From the NCBI GenBank assembly GCA_017654935.2, contig CM065697.1, forward strand, positions 43,988,059 to 44,052,058: 64,000 bases of DNA, written 5' to 3'. This DNA is from Phymorhynchus buccinoides. Taxonomy: Eukaryota > Mollusca > Gastropoda > Neogastropoda > Raphitomidae. The translations under genes and the position numbers were made by a program. Under the pieces are notes generated by a model, which ran no database searches, was not told the DNA's origin, and saw only the letters and a program-made list of their open reading frames with translations. Shown one piece after another: positions 33,180-46,936 of the stretch (positions are counted from its first letter, which is position 1; every line of letters begins with the position of its first letter).

Positions 33180-36100
33180 CTGCCACCAAACACATATCAT
33201 GGGTGATGCATTGACACTGACCACTATGTCTCCACACCTGCCACAAAACACATATCATGGTCAGCATGACAGCGCCGTCCACTTTCTTCAGAATGTCCAC
33301 TGCAGTGCTGTTGGTCACCTTCTCCAGGCCGTGCTCGTTGACACTGACCACTATGTCTCCACACCTGCCACAAACACATATCATGGTCAGCATGACAGCG
33401 CCGTCCACTTTCTTCAGAATGTCCACTGCAGTGCTGTTGGTCACCTTCTCCAGGCCGTGCTCGTTGACACTGACCACTATGTCTCCACACCTGCCACCAA
33501 ACACATATCATGGGTGATGCATTGACACTGACCACTATGTCTCCACACCTGCCACAAAACACATATCATGGTCAGCATGACAGCGCCGTCCACTTTCTTC
33601 AGAATGTCCACTGCAGTGCTGTTGGTCACCTTCTCCAGGCCGTGCTCGTTGACACTGACCACTATGTCTCCACACCTGCCACAAACACATATCATGGTCA
33701 GCATGACAGCGCCGTCCACTTTCTTCAGAATGTCCACTGCAGTGCTGTTGGTCACCTTCTCCAGGCCGTGCTCGTTGACACTGACCACTATGTCTCCACA
33801 CCTGCCACAAACACATATCATGGTCAGCATGACAGCGCCGTCCACTTTCTTCAGAATGTCCACTGCAGTGCTGTTGGTCACCTTCTCCAGGCCGTGCTCG
33901 TTGACACTGACCACTATGTCTCCACACCTGCCACAAACACATATCATGGTCAGCATGACAGCGCCGTCCACTTTCTTCAGAATGTCCACTGCAGTGCTGT
34001 TGGTCACCTTCTCCAGGCCGTGCTCGTTGACACTGACCACTATGTCTCCACACCTGCCACAAACACATATCATGGTCAGCATGACAGCGCCGTCCACTTT
34101 CTTCAGAATGTCCACTGCAGTGCTGTTGGTCACCTTCTCCAGGCCGTGCTCGTTGACACTGACCACTATGTCTCCACACCTGCCACAAACACATATCATG
34201 GTCAGCATGACAGCGCCGTCCACTTTCTTCAGAATGTCCACTGCAGTGCTGTTGGTCACCTTCTCCAGGCCGTGCTCGTTGACACTGACCACTATGTCTC
34301 CACACCTGCCACAAACACATATCATGGTCAGCATGACAGCGCCGTCCACTTTCTTCAGAATGTCCACTGCAGTGCTGTTGGTCACCTTCTCCAGGCCGTG
34401 CTCGTTGACACTGACCACTATGTCTCCACACCTGCCACAAACACATATCATGGTCAGCATGACAGCGCCGTCCACTTTCTTCAGAATGTCCACTGCAGTG
34501 CTGTTGGTCACCTTCTCCAGGCCGTGCTCGTTGACACTGACCACTATGTCTCCACACCTGCCACAAACACATATGTACGCATGTACATGGATGCAACGGG
34601 AGAAAATCGAGAAACAGGCAAGGCAGGGGTCCAGGGGCCGCCCAGGGCCCTGGCAGGGTATTTTTCATCTCATTTCGATGAAATTCGCAGGAATATCGAA
34701 GGACCCTATTCTAATGCTAGATTGCTAATATTAAACCGATTGGCCAAAATATTGGCAAAACTTTAATCTTCAATAACTTGAAAACAGCTGCACGGAATAC
34801 CTTCATTTTTTCAGCGTTTACTAAACAGTAACATTGCAATACTTTCGTTAGAAATTCGAACCAGAAGTGGGGAAGAAAATTGCCAAATATGGCAACATTT
34901 TAATATTGAATAACTTGCAAATCATTGTTTTGCTCTCGAAGGCAAACATAAGCCTTCTAGTTATTACTATTACTATTGTGACGACTCACTTCAGCCGGCC
35001 ATCCTTGGAGGCGGGCGTGTCGGGCACAATGGACTTGACGAAGATGGGCAGGTTGCCGTGGCTACAGTCCCAGCCCCCGGCCACCGAGAACCCCAGACTG
35101 CCGCTGGCACCACGCAGCAAAGTGATGGTCTTGAACGAGTGACACACCCTGCGGGAGGAGGCACCGGTCATTCAGTAGGTTAGGTTAGGTACATTATAGC
35201 AGCAAGGTGATGGTCTTGAACGAGTGACACACCCTGCGGAAGGAGGTACCGGTCATTCAGTAGGTTAGGTACATTATAGCAGCAAGGTGATGGTCTTGAA
35301 CGAGTGACACACCCTGCGGAAGGAGGCACCGGTCATTCAGTAGGTTAGGAACATTATAGCAGCAAGGTGATGGTCTTGAACGAGTGACACACCCTGCGGG
35401 AGGAGGCACCAGTCATTCAGTAGGTTAGGTACATTATAGCAGCAAGGTGATGGTCTTGAACGAGTGACACACCCTGCGGGAGGAGGCACCGGTCATTCAG
35501 TAGGTTAGGTACATTATAGCAGCAAGGTGATGGTCTTGAACGAGTGACACACCCTGCGGGAGGAGGCACCGGTCATTCAGGTTAGGTTAGGTACATAATA
35601 GCAGCAAGGTGATGGTCTTGAACAAGTGACACACCCTGCGGGAGGAGGCACCGGTCATTCAGTAGGTTAGGTTAGGTACATTATAGCAGACCTGTTTACC
35701 CTGAAATCGGGCTTCGTGTATTCAAAATCCAAAATAAGAGTATTTTTCACAAAATAGGAGTACTCCAACAGGAAAGTTTGAAAAAAGGACTGCAAACATT
35801 GCATACATTTGCTTAACAACTATAGAAATACTGTGTCAAAAGCATCATCCATATAAATTTATAATAATAACGACACACACACACACCGAATCAGGCAATG
35901 TACAGAAATGATAGCCAGATTTTTGTCACCAGATTTTTTCCCCACGTACCATATTAACCATATTTCTGTCAAATATGTGTACAAAATAAGGCAAAATCAT
36001 AGGGGTAAACAGGTCTGTTATAGTCACAGAGGCGTCTCTGTGAAATTCGGGTTGCTCCCACCTGGAGAGCGCGTCGCAGCCAGAGGCGCTCCACCCACTT

Positions 36101-39048
36101 TTTTCTTTTTTTTTTGCATGCGATTTTTGTGTGACTGATGAGGAAGGAAGGGAGGGGGGTCAATTTGGACCAAATGACAACTTTTTCGTTGCCACTGGGT
36201 TTAACGTGTGGTAAGTGCATGAGCAAATGGGACCTTGGTTTATCGTCTCATCCGAAAGACTCCACGTTCAGACCGCAAGGTAATAATAATAATAATAATA
36301 ATAATTTTATTTCCTACAGCGCTAATATTCCACACTAGAAGAATGCTCTGTGCGCTTTACAAACTGAAATATGAATAAAACATCAGACATGAAGTAAAAA
36401 AAAAAGATTTCTGCAGAAGTCGGAGTGTGGCTGCCCACGTGGCGGGGTAATCAAAAATGGTCACACACATAATGTTCTCATCTCTAGCTGGTGCATTTGT
36501 ACCGTAGTGTTCAAGTGCTTCTGCTGTTCGGAAGATCCCTGGAGTCTTTTAGCCAGGGTACGACAACAACATGAAGTAAAATCAGAAAATAAACAAATAA
36601 CAAACATTTGGTAGGGACATACAAAAAAGATAACATCATCCACATACTAACGACAAAACATTTGTGAGATAACAACAGATTGAAACTTGCTTACTAAAAC
36701 ATAACAGGCATATAGCATACGCTTCATGATGGTCTATGTGAATAACATGTGCTTTTATGCATGTTTTTTATGTTTTAGTTTATCATATAATGTCCCGCCA
36801 GTTTTACATTTAAGTGCACGCTGAAAAAAGATTTTCTTCATTGAAGACAATTAACACATTTGATTGATTTGATTTGATTGATTGATAGCACACATAAAAA
36901 CCCAAAACAATATGATCCACGAACTTAAGATAAGACGACACATTCAGAAGACAACACATTAAAACTAGCTCATTAACTCACTCAGGACTGGCTGAATTAT
37001 TTCCCCTTGTTCTGTGGGGACTGGGCATTTGACTAGGTTCGGAAAACAATCACCAAAACCAAGTTACGAAGAGTTAGGCATCGTTATTTTCAGACTGCAA
37101 CACCATGCACTAAATGATCGCAAAATATCAGATTCCAAATTTTTGTTGTTTGTCTCCTATTAACGAAAACAGCTAACAAATAGAAAGGAAAATTTCACAT
37201 ACCGATTTTTTAACCCCCCCCTACAGCTAAACATGAATGTAAAGTCTGCAATCATTGGTTGATTTCAAGTGAGGCAAGGTCAAAGCAAACTGAAAGTAGG
37301 CTATGACATCGCGCTTGAAAGCTGGTTACAAGCCAGAAATAAAAACCTCTTAAAAACGCTTATGAGCCGGCTCAGGCTCATTCGTCCTAAACGGTTGTGC
37401 AAGCCATGAGCCGGATCCGGCTCATTCGTCCCGAGTGAGTTAATCGTCATTAACATATAGCGTGCACATCATGGAAATATTAGATAACATTTAGTACTCC
37501 ACTTCACCACCAGCATCACAACCATACACCATACACCATTTGTGACCCAGCACCACGAAAGGGACATCAAGTGTCCAAAATGACAATTCTGAAAAAATGG
37601 TACAGTTAAGAAACTTCAGAGCATTCTCTTTCAAATGATATAAGAACCATTCTTGTAACTTTTTTTTCCGCTTTAGAGTTATGAGCATTTAAAGTTGGTA
37701 GGGTGACTGTCAGCCATTTTGAGAAATCAGTCTAAAGTTTAGCCTAGCTGAAGAAAATGCATCAATCTACTCATATTAAAGCACTTTTTGGAGTATTTAG
37801 AGACAATAAGAAAGGTTGTCCTTTATAAATATGAAAGATGAGATGCTAGAATGAAAATACACATAATTCAAAATTGATCAAAAATGACATTTTTGACTTT
37901 GCAAGCCTGTTGTGAGAAACTAACCCAGCGACTTAATGTCCCTTCCGTGGTGCTGGGTCACATTTATGTTAACACTGGTCCCATCTCAAATTGGTAAACT
38001 GTCATCCAATGGGAAGCATCCGTGGCCGATTCGATAAATCTGCCGTCCTTTAATCTAAAAGACCTGGTTTGAATCTTGTTTGGTTCTGTCATGTCCTCGG
38101 CAAAGACTCTCTGCTCCTCCCTTCTTCAATCAGCCCAGTGTGTAAATGGGTACCTGACTTTGATTTGGGAAGGTGAAGGTGGTGGAAAAACAGGGTTGTT
38201 GTTGTTCCAGTTAAAATTAGTCAAATACGCCTACAAATCGTAGGGTAGACAGGTCTGGAAAGGGCCAGTAAGTCAGAAAGATAGTAGATGACAGTAAGCA
38301 AAGGAAAAGGTTAAGAGTCAAAGAGAGTGGAGCAGCTCTCTCATATCTTCTGTCGCACTCAGTACCGACAAGCCAGCTTCCTCCCACGCACCATCCGGGA
38401 CTGGAACGAGCTGCCCCAGGAAGCTGTGCAGGCCAAGACCATCCACACCTTTGTGTCGATGGTCTCCAAATAATTATCCAGCAACACACCCCCCCCCCCC
38501 AATTCCCTCCACCTCCTCCCCCTGTATAAAGGCGCTCTTCTGCATATCCCCAATTTCTACAGAATAGTCAAGTTTGACTTAAAGAAAGGAAGGAAGAGTG
38601 GCAGATTAAAGAAAGTTACAAGCACAGAACTTCCAGAAGGTGGGGGAACTATTTTTACGAAAGACCCCCCCCCCCCTCATGGGGGAGACTGGTCACTCAC
38701 TTTGGCATCTGGAGCCAGTACATCCATGAAGGGGAGAAGTTTCCGCTGCTGTCCAGCGTCTCCGCCCCCTCCACGATCCTGAGCGTCAGGTTACGCACGT
38801 GGGAGTGAGCCTTGATCTGCTGAACGGCCTCTGCGTGGGTCAGACCCAACAGGTTGGCACTGTTGATGGAGAGGAGGACGTCTCCTTTCTGCAACACATT
38901 TATCATTATTGTTATCATCATCATCATCATCATTATCATGATTGTCACATGGTAGTGGGCCTTGATCTACTGAATGGCCTCTGCGTGGGTCAGACCCAAC
39001 AGGTTGGCACTGTTGATGGACAGGAGGACGTCTCCTTTCTGCAACACA

Positions 39049-39092
<44 letters not shown>

Positions 39093-39515
39093 GGGAGTGG
39101 GCCATCATCATAATCATCATCGTCAGACCCAACAGGTTGGCACTGTTGATGGAGAGGAAGACGTCTCCTTTCTGCAACACATTATCATCATTGTTATCAT
39201 CATCATCATCATCATCATCATCATCGTGGGAGTCTTGATCATCATCGGCCCATCATCATCAGACCCAACAGGTTGGCACTGTTGATGGACAGGAGGACGT
39301 CTCCTTTCTGCAACACATTATCATCTTTATCATCATATCATCATCATCATCATCATCGTCAGACCCAACAGGTTGGCACTGTTAATGGACAGGACGTCTC
39401 CTTTCTGCAACACATTCATCACCTTTATCATCATCGTCATCATCATCGTCAGACCCAACAGGTTGGCACTGTTGATGGACAGGAGGACGTCTCCTTTCAG
39501 CAACACATTATCATC

Positions 39516-39557
<42 letters not shown>

Positions 39558-42500
39558 GTCAGACCCAACAGGTTGGCACTGTTAATGGACAGGACGTCTC
39601 CTTTCTGCAACACATTCATCACCTTTATCATCATCGTCATCATCATCGTCAGACTGCAACACATTATCATCATCGCCATCGTCATCATCATTGTCACGTG
39701 GGAGTGGGCCTTGATCTGCTGAACAGCCTCTGCGTGGGTCAGACCCAACAGGTTGGTACTGCAGCGAACAGAAGGATGTCTCCTTTCTGCAACAGTGTCA
39801 TGATTAAGCTATATAAAATAAAATTAAAATAAAAAATAAATTAATTAATCAAAGTTTACTTTGTTGTCATTATGGTAATTATCGTGCACAGACCTTGATC
39901 TGTCGACACCTGCTGATGCAGCACCCCTGGGAGATGTTGGTGACGTAGACGGGCATGTCCCCCCTCTGTCCCTTCACCCCTCCAGCCACACTGATGCCCA
40001 GAGTCTCGGACGAGTCCTGACAACGCACCAGACAACAGGAACTCAACAGTAAGAAACAGAGCGGAGGGGGGGTGGAGGGGTTCTTGCGGAGATGATTGGA
40101 TTTAAAGATCCATGGGTGCAATTACACAAAATGAAAAAAACCGAAAGGCCGGGGTCCAGGGGTAATGCCCCCCTGCAGCTGAAGAAAAAATTGATTTATT
40201 AAGGTATTTTAGTTTGCTTTTTCCCACAATTTATACAAATGCTTATTTTAACTCACTCGGGGCGAATGAGCCGGATCCGGCTCATGGCTCGCACAACCGT
40301 TTAGGACGAATGGCCCGGATCCTGCTCATAAGTTTTCAAGAGGTTTTGATTTCTGGCGTGTAACCAGCTTTCCGGTGCGAAGTCATAACCTATTTTCAGT
40401 TTGCTTTGACCTTGCCTCTCTTGAAATCAACCAATCATTGCAGACTTTACATTCAGCTTTGGTTGTAGAGGGGGGTCAAAGATCGGAATGTGAAATTTTC
40501 CTTCTTTCTATGTGTTAGCTGTTTTCATCAATAGGAGACAAACGACGAAGGCAAGGAATCTGATATTTTACGATCGTTTAGTGCATGGTGTTGCTAATCT
40601 TTTCTGAAAATATTGATGCATAACTCTTCATAACTTGGTTTTGGTGATTATTTTACGAACCTAGTCAAATGCCCAGTCCCCACAGAACAAGGGGAAATAA
40701 TTTGGCCAGTCCCGAGTGAGTTAAAGTATATACAGTAGACACACAAAGATCTTGTTTGACAAATAAAATAAAAAAAGGAACTTCTTTTTCTGGTAAAATT
40801 CAAAAACAGAAAAAGGAACAGGAAAAGTTGCTCCCATGAAGATCCATTGGCTAACTGTTCCATACACCTAACATGGCCGCGATCAAAGAAGTGGCCTCCA
40901 TACCTCTCATTACCCTGGTACTTTTACCTTCACCCTTTATTTATCCCTGTATTTCTTCTTCTTCTTCTTCGGTATTCTCAGGCACGTATGTACGTAAGGT
41001 ATGTATGTGTCCAGTCTTCACTGGTCTTCCCACTCCGTACAGCCGACACATTCCGATTCCGGGGGAGCTCAAAGGAGAAAAATTATTGGGAAGATTTTTT
41101 TTTTAAAGGCAGGAGAATGGGCCAATAAGTCAGAAAGATAGTAGATGATAGAAAGCAAAGGGAAAAGGCAGAGTCAAAGAGAGTGGCAAATTAGAGGAAG
41201 TTACAAGCACAGAACTTCCAGAAGGTGGGGGAACTATTTTTACGAAAGACCCCCCCCCCCCAGGTATCCCCATGGGGAGATCCCTGTATTTCATAAGGTA
41301 TGTATGTTAGTCAGTCGTTTCTGACCATGACTGCCAAAAGAGAGGACAGATGCTATTCGGGGGGGTGGGAGGGGGGAGAGAGAGAGAAAAATAGAGATTT
41401 TACGCCTTCTGAGTCACCAGACTATTTGGGGCATTTAGAATTATACAGATCCATTAGGGTGGGAGGGGGGGGGGGGGGCTAGAATAGTTTATAGTGGAGA
41501 TGCCTTGCCTAGGGTTCATCCCCACTCTCTCGGCCAAAGGGATTTGAGGACACAGCTGGCGTTAGGGAAGGTCCCCAAAGGCCAACCCATCCCTTTGGCT
41601 GCAGCACCAGAGCCGGTGCAAAGGCCCCCTCGTTCGAGAGTCATAGTCTTCCACAAGAGACTAAACTGTACCATGACTCTCCAATACTGTAGAAAATCGT
41701 CTATTGTACAGCTCTCATGTTACTGTTGGCCCCTACTACTGCAGGCTAATGTCAAATGTCATAATCTCCCCATGGGGATACTGGGGGGTCTTTTGTATAA
41801 ATAGTTCCCCCACCTTCTGGAAGTTCTGTGCTTGTAACTTCCTCTAATCTGCCACTCTCTTTGACTCTGCCTTTTCCCTTTGCTTACTGTCATCTACTAT
41901 CTTTCTGCCTTTCCGGTCCATTCTCCTGCCTTTTTTCAACAAAACACTTTCAAAACGATTTCCTCCAGCCGAAGTCGGACATGCTGGGCCTAATTATTTC
42001 TTACTTTAACGGCAGCATGACGCATCTGCACTCATAATTGACAGGAAACTGTCTGAGCGATCGAAGAAGAAGAAGAAGAAGAAGAAATATAGAAGACGGG
42101 GTTGTTAACTATTTTGAGTAACTCATGTCTGGTTTTCCCGTGCACCATTACAATTGTTTCCTATGAAAGTACTCGTAATGCGTGAGAGTAAGCTGCCGGT
42201 AGTGTTGGCTGACAGTTCACTATGCGCTTGCATGTAAAGTAGCCTTTGTGTAAGAATGTCTTTTTTTCTCTGTGTGTGTGTGCTGTGCGTGTGTTTTTGT
42301 GTGTGTGTGCGTGTGCAAGTGCGCATGCGCACGCGTGAAGAATCGGATTTGTATTTAATATATATGTTTCTGGTTGCTTTGTGTTTCTGAATCTGGCTAC
42401 GCTGCTCTGTCCCACTGGACACTTATACAGCACTGTGCGTTGCGACAGAAAGAAAAATAAACCAAACTAAAAATCAACACAAAAACAAAAGAACAAAAAA

Positions 42501-43561
42501 TAGAAGTCTCCCTAGCGTTTCATGTCTCAGGTCAGGCCAATCCGGCTACCGTAGCGGCCAATCCGGCTACCATTTACTACTATTGTTATCGCTGTTGTCT
42601 AAAGTTAACTTTGTAAGCGCTCTGAGCTCTTTGGAGAAAGAGCGCAACAAATATCCGCTATTATTATTAAATATGATAATAAGGTACAGCAGTCCTATAA
42701 TTTCATCCGCTTCATCGGCGTTACCTTGTTGAGGGTGACGGTGCGCTCCTTGCACACGTTGGTGAGGGGACACAGCGGGGGGTCACAGTCCAGGGTCACG
42801 GTGCCCTTCTGACACAGCTCCACCGACGTGGACCGGATGAGGTCCGGGGTCTGGGGCCGGCTGGTCCGCGACACCACAAACTGCACCTTGTCCCCGCACG
42901 TCTGGACAGACACAACGGAAAAAATGTCATATTGCATGGGAAAAAAACCACATCATTTTGGGACAGACCTGAGGGGGGAAGAAGCAAAACAAAAAGCTCA
43001 ACATTTGTCAACATTTCAATTGATTAACCCTTTCGCCGCCAGCCATTTTTTCAGCCCAAAACATACCATTAAACTTACCTGGGTAGAGAAAAAAAAATAT
43101 CTGCAATATTGGGAATTCTTCTGTGACATGTATAACATTAGGCCTATCCTTACCTCCCAAAATTAAGAAAATAGGGTCTTTGGATAACAGGTCCTGATTT
43201 GATGCCTTTTAGTGACATGGGTGTTAAACCATTGTGGTGATAAAATGCGACACTGGCGGTGAAAGGGTTAATCTTTGTCAAGACTTCCAGAATCAATCAC
43301 ACTCCCATTACTAATGTTATACAAACCAAATCACACCAACAGTGAACAAACAGCAGGAAAACAAACAACCGAATTCACATTTTTCTCTCATATCAAATTA
43401 TTCTTATATTCTAAGTAATATTATTAATTTGTTCATGAAGCACGTGGTAGAGAGAAGAAGAGATGGAGAGGAAAGGGAAGAGAGAGAGAGAGAGGGGGGA
43501 ACTTAAAGAATTAAAAAAAAGGAGACAGAAGGGGAGGGGGGAGGGGGGGAGAGGGGGGGAG

Positions 43562-43592
<31 letters not shown>

Positions 43593-46500
43593 GAAAAGAA
43601 GAGGGAGATAAAGGGAGGGAAGTAGATTGATAAATAGATGGTTTATCGTCTCATCCGAAAGACTCCACGTTCAGACCGTAAGGCCTGGCGCAAAGTGAGA
43701 GGAAAGATCCCCTGTACACCCAGGTTCTTCTTCTTCTTCTGTGGTGGTTCGAACTCGGGTTTACTTGACACGAGGCAAACGCGCTACCACTGTGTCGCTC
43801 TACACTGACCTGTATGATGTGCGCTGTCTGCTCCACGGAGCTGTACTTGACATTGGTGGCGTTGATCTCCAGCACTCTGTCGTCTGGCTTCAGCCGACCG
43901 TCACACGCCGCCAGGGAGCCGGGAAGCTGACACACACAGACAGACATAATATCTGCAGATTTACACACAGAGGCCAATCAGTCCTGACTGTGTTATTCAT
44001 ACAGTGGAACCTCCCTTATAAGACCTTCAAAAATCATCCCAAATGAGGTCTTATAAGGGAGGGGTCTTATAAGGGAGGTAATTTTAATACTTACAAAGAA
44101 GAGCAATGTCACAGAGAAGTAGGTCTTATGTGGGAGTCTTATAATGGGAGGTCTTATAAGGGAGGTTCTACTGTACCACACATTCCTGATCATCCAAAAC
44201 TTTTAATTTAGACCATGCTCTAACCTACCATATTTTTCGCTCTATAAGGCGACACTTTTTTTTTCAAAGACTGAGACCCCTGCACCTTATAATATGACTA
44301 CTAATATAGTAAGAAAATATACTAACAAAATCTGAAATTTGTATAAAAATGGGGGGGGGGGGGGGGGGCCTATATTCCTTACTCTATACTTAGATACAAT
44401 TGTGGTGGTACCATAGCCGATGAGGTTTAACCGAGGCGTGGTTACTGCTACACATATCTGTATTATTAAAAAATCGGGACTTTACTGGTTTAGCACTGCC
44501 TCCGGGCATTGCCTCCAGTATTGTTCCCACCATCTTTGTATTTACAAATGCCCCACATGGCCGAAAGGCCGAAGAGGGCGTAAAACCCTATTTTCACGCT
44601 TATAGTCCAAATAATACGGCAACCCTTTGCACACCAAATTTGAGAAACGCCCAATTTTGCCTAGGAGAGAGAAAATGAGGCAACACAAAATTTGCACACA
44701 CAAAAATCAAATGAGGCAATCAAGGCATGTAAGGCTGGGTTTTTAAATTTCCTCTTCAACTCCATTTTTGGCATTTTTAATTGGTCATCGTTCGAGAGTT
44801 ACATGTAACTCAGCTTTAAGCCATCATTGGCTAAATTCCAAGACAGCTTTAACCCTTTCACCGCCAAAGTCGCATTTCAGCACCACAGTGATTTAACACC
44901 TATGTCACTAAAAGGCATCAAATTGGGGTCTATTATCCAAAGACCCTATTGTCTTAGTTTTGGGAAGTAAGGATAGACCTTATTTTATATATGTCACAGA
45001 AGAATCCCCAATACTGCAGATGGATTTTGTTCTCTACCCAGGTAAATGTAATGGAAATATTTGGCTGAAATATGGCTGGCATTGAAAGGGTTAAAATGTA
45101 TCACTGGATCATATGGAACAATCCACCCATCACTAACTTTCAAAAAACGCTTTTCTACATCCGACTCCATTTTCTAAATACAAAAAACAAACAACTACAC
45201 GACAAGTGCAAAGTGACGTTATTTTATTCACAAGAGACAAAACAAAACTACTGGATATTTCGGCGAATGCGCCTTTATCAACACAGACAAACAATTAAAC
45301 AGCAAACAGCAAATATAAAATAACGTCACTTTGCACTTGTCGTGTAGGTGTTTGTTGTTTGTATGTTCCAGTGACGCTGCAGTCTGTTTCAGGTGGGGTT
45401 TTTGTGTGTTTTGGGTTTTTTTTTTCCATTTTTTAAATTTTCAATAAAGCTTTTCTACATCTACATTTTTATAAGCTCAATGTTCACCAATTATGTTTTG
45501 ATTCCCGTCTTTGTGTCATGGTGCTTTAGCTCATATAGCAGCATGGACGAAGACATTCGCCTGAGACATCACTCTACACTCCCACCAAATGCAAAGACAT
45601 TCACTGCCAAGTACCCTGCCATGCGTTTGTTTATTTTTAGAGCTTATGTGACTGTTCCTTCTGTTAAAGCAACACATGCATGCTAAAAAAAAAAAAAGTT
45701 ACTCCCCTCTTGTCGGTTGAGATGCGACCAAGGACAACCATGAACGTCAAATTATACATGGAGCTATCAATCAAATCAATCAATCAAATAATTTAGTATG
45801 TCCTCAAGTACAGGATATTTTTCGTGCAGCACGTCACACACATATAAAAGAAACAACACAAATTGATAACGACAAAATAAACGCACGCATTAAAAGAATT
45901 TTGCAAACACTCCCATGCCAAATCCCTTATATTTAATATCTCGAGTTATGTCCATCCCCCCCTTACAGTTCTAACACTTATTGCCTCACTACGGATCTGA
46001 ACACAACTTTATTTATCACCCGCCTACCCCCCTTCACTCACAACGTTATACGCAGTGAAGCTAGAAAACCTAATGACCCTAGCACCTTCTCTGAAACTTT
46101 GTTTCCACATTTGTTGTTGTTGTTGTTGTTGTTTCGTGTTGTTGAAAACAAATTCTGTAATATATGAAGCGCAACGCTCAACGGCATAGGAAAGGATAGA
46201 TTCTGTGACGAATACTACCAACCAAGACGGGCATTTCTGAATGCAATTCAAGGCTTCTGATCTTTTACCCTCTTAAGGGGTAACGCTCACCCCCTGTTTA
46301 GAATTCTAACGGGTATCTTCACCCCCAGTTGCAAATTTTAAGGGGTAAAGACGAAAACACGGGAGAAGCTCCCTCCCCTCCTACCCCACCCCATGCACAA
46401 TGAGCTTTCAACAATTTGGGCTTTCTGCGCGATCCAGTAGAGTTTTAGATCTAGCCTAGACAGCTTGTGGCAAAAAGGCCTAGATGACTGAAATACAAAG

Positions 46501-46851
46501 AACGTAATTAACTTAGTGATAAGTAACGGTTGTGTTCACGCACGCGTCATCATTTTAATGCGTCATCTCACCCCCTAAATGAGATTTTAAAGAGTAAATC
46601 TCATGCACAGTTTCAGATTCTAGGGGGGTGATTTGAGAGCTCTAGTGCGTAAATATGCACAATCTGTACGTTTTCAGAAGCCCTGCGATATATAAAGAAA
46701 CCAACACGCTCTGGACTCACCAGTGTGAGGATATAGACCCCTGATCCATTTCTGCACACAAACACCACAATAAAACAGAAGTCATTAAAAAGCTTTTGAA
46801 AAACAAACAAACAAATCCACAATTTGTAAAACTAACGCAATCTCATTTCAT

Positions 46852-46936
<85 letters not shown>

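Noticed and set aside
33510..34766. A 418-codon open frame on + and others of 355-386 codons on both strands
   Set aside because: They are read-through of the 126-bp LNX exon array. Only the frame matching PDZ4 has biological sense, and only in the exon.
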